DNA from: Flavobacterium agricola
GTDB taxonomy: Bacteria > Bacteroidota > Bacteroidia > Flavobacteriales > Flavobacteriaceae
NCBI RefSeq assembly: GCF_025919725.1
Contig: NZ_CP081495.1
Coordinates: forward strand, 744,001 to 808,000
DNA length: 64,000 nt
Reading direction: 5' to 3'
Position numbers and translations under genes: made by a program. Below the pieces are notes generated by a model that saw only the letters and a program-made list of their open reading frames with translations, was not told the DNA's origin and made no database searches. Positions 62,785-64,000 of the stretch are shown here, one piece after another; the first letter of the stretch is position 1, and the number at the start of each line of letters is the position of its first letter.

Positions 62785-64000
62785 ATGAGTTATTACCAAA
62801 TTGAAAATTTAGAAGAATATTTTAAACATTATAAAAAATCGATTCGCGAACCTAAAAAGTTTTGGGGTAAAATTGCTGAAGAAAACTTTACTTGGTACCA
62901 AAATTGGGATAAAGTTTTAGAAGGAGATTTATTTCAGGCCAATGTAAAATGGTTTAGCAATGCAAAGTTAAATATTGTAAAAAATTGTTTAGATCGTCAT
63001 TTAAGTAAACGTGGTAACAAAAACGCAATCATTTTTGAACCCAATAATCCGGACGAACCAAGTCAATTTATTACATACAACGAGCTTTACGAACGTGTTT
63101 GTAAAATGGCAAACGTTTTACTAGAACAAGGCGTTAAAAAAGGAGATCGTGTTTGCATTTATTTACCAATGATTCCGGAATTAACCATTTCTATCTTAGC
63201 TTGTGCGCGTATTGGTGCCATTCATTCGGTAATTTTTGCTGGTTTTTCTGCATCAGCTTTAGCTTCACGTATTGAAGATTGCGGAGCAAAGCTTGTAATT
63301 ACTTCAGACGGAGCGTTTCGCGGAAATAAAGTTTTAGATTTAAAAGCAATTGTTGACGAAGCTTTAACGCAAACGCCAGAAGTTGCTAAAGTTTTACTTG
63401 TAAAACGTACCAATAACAAAATTAACATTGTACCAAATCGTGATTTATGGGTTGATGATTTGCTAGCAGCCGCATCATCAAACAGCGTGGCCGAAGTTAT
63501 GGATGCCGAAGATCCATTGTTTATTTTATATACTTCTGGTTCTACCGGAAAGCCAAAAGGCATGTTACATACAACAGCTGGATATATGGTTTATGTAGGC
63601 TACACGTTTAAAAATTTATTTAATTATAAAGAAGATGATATTTTTTGGTGTACTGCCGATATTGGCTGGATTACCGGACATTCGTACAATTTATACGGCC
63701 CGTTATTAAACGGAGCAACAACGGTTATTTTTGAAGGCGTACCATCGTACCCAGATTTTGGTAGGTTTTGGCAAGTTATTGAAAAACATAAAATTACCCA
63801 ATTTTATACCGCACCAACAGCCATTCGTGCCTTAGCAAAAGAAAATTTAAGTTTTGTAGATAATCACGACTTAAGTTCTTTACGCGTTTTAGGTTCGGTT
63901 GGAGAACCAATTAATGAAGAAGCTTGGCACTGGTACAACAACCACGTAGGACAAAAAAAATGTCCAATTATTGATACATGGTGGCAAACCGAAACCGGTG
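62785..64000 (+). CDS. acs: Acetyl-CoA synthetase (5' part)
   Basis: The frame starts at ATG 62785 (MSYYQIENLEEYFKHYKKS) and runs past the window end, so about 405 residues are visible of a family length near 640. The N-terminal ACAS_N domain has FWGKIAEENFTWYQNWDKVLEGDLF; the AMP-binding part has FILYTSGSTGKPKGMLHTTAGY and WCTADIGWITGHSYNLYGPLLNGATTVIFEG, diagnostic of Acs rather than long-chain ligases. It activates acetate to acetyl-CoA. No clear promoter box is visible in the 253-base upstream gap. Confidence 0.95.
   Translation, partial: MSYYQIENLEEYFKHYKKSIREPKKFWGKIAEENFTWYQNWDKVLEGDLFQANVKWFSNAKLNIVKNCLDRHLSKRGNKNAIIFEPNNPDEPSQFITYNELYERVCKMANVLLEQGVKKGDRVCIYLPMIPELTISILACARIGAIHSVIFAGFSASALASRIEDCGAKLVITSDGAFRGNKVLDLKAIVDEALTQTPEVAKVLLVKRTNNKINIVPNRDLWVDDLLAAASSNSVAEVMDAEDPLFILYTSGSTGKPKGMLHTTAGYMVYVGYTFKNLFNYKEDDIFWCTADIGWITGHSYNLYGPLLNGATTVIFEGVPSYPDFGRFWQVIEKHKITQFYTAPTAIRALAKENLSFVDNHDLSSLRVLGSVGEPINEEAWHWYNNHVGQKKCPIIDTWWQTETG

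Noticed and set aside
63222..63563. A 113-residue minus-strand frame
   Set aside because: It is antisense to the acs coding sequence.

Overview
The window is a stretch of chromosome from a low-GC member of the Bacteroidota, most likely family Flavobacteriaceae (Flavobacterium/Myroides-like; I cannot fix the genus). The evidence is an LpxC-FabZ fusion, TlpA-type lipoproteins, a TamB homologue, many promoters of the Bacteroidota type (TTG, about 20 nt, then TAnnTTTG), and A-rich leaders in place of Shine-Dalgarno sites. It is mostly core housekeeping sequence. I see no phage, insertion sequence or CRISPR array.

Layout. 1-4578: lipid A operon (lpxD 3' end, lpxC/fabZ, lpxA, efp, an LpxD-like paralogue, an NTF2-like protein). 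4691-5566: sucD. 5641-7120: an NhaC-family transporter behind a structured leader that keeps part of the S-box (SAM-I) skeleton. 7185-11200: DUF805 protein, nitroreductase, fabG, and a membrane-anchored vWA-like protein. 11247-12051: a long AT-rich gap. 12052-15173: a tricorn-type S41 peptidase broken by a one-base shift in an A run. 15180-16176: a GNAT acetyltransferase and a small acidic protein. 16246-17810: a heparanase-like GH79 lipoprotein, also frameshifted. 17995-21650: a very AT-rich three-gene surface-polysaccharide cassette (flippase, nitroreductase-like protein, pyruvyl transferase).

21702-27616 is a beta-oxidation operon (marR-fadN-fadA-fadE, minus strand). It is followed upstream by two long-chain acyl-CoA ligase paralogues and a mutS2-DCC-DUF445 block (27740-35257). 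Then come ung, a TlpA-like lipoprotein, an OmpW-like porin, tsaD-rsmE, and tamB, which has no ordinary start codon. 44637-47916 groups pfkA, gapA, a BadF-type sugar kinase and methylglyoxal synthase. 47947-53420 holds a glutamine cyclotransferase, two identical tandem SRP RNA genes, a universal stress protein, an NlpC/P60 hydrolase, a thiolase, and a perfectly repeated Ser-Pro-Arg tRNA cluster. 53420-57997 is an envelope-related operon and a CoA transferase, divergent from an AraC regulator. The right end has a secreted protein, a nucleoside phosphorylase with a SUI1-family protein, an IPNS-like oxygenase, a small lipoprotein and the 5' part of acs.

Together the genes serve outer-membrane biogenesis (lipid A, TamB, OmpW, lipoproteins), fatty-acid use feeding acetyl-CoA (FACS, Fad, thiolase, CoA transferase, Acs) and upper glycolysis. 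The points most worth a second look are the reduced S-box-like leader at 5677-5797, the missing tamB start codon, the two single-base frameshifts, and the SRP and tRNA tandem duplications.
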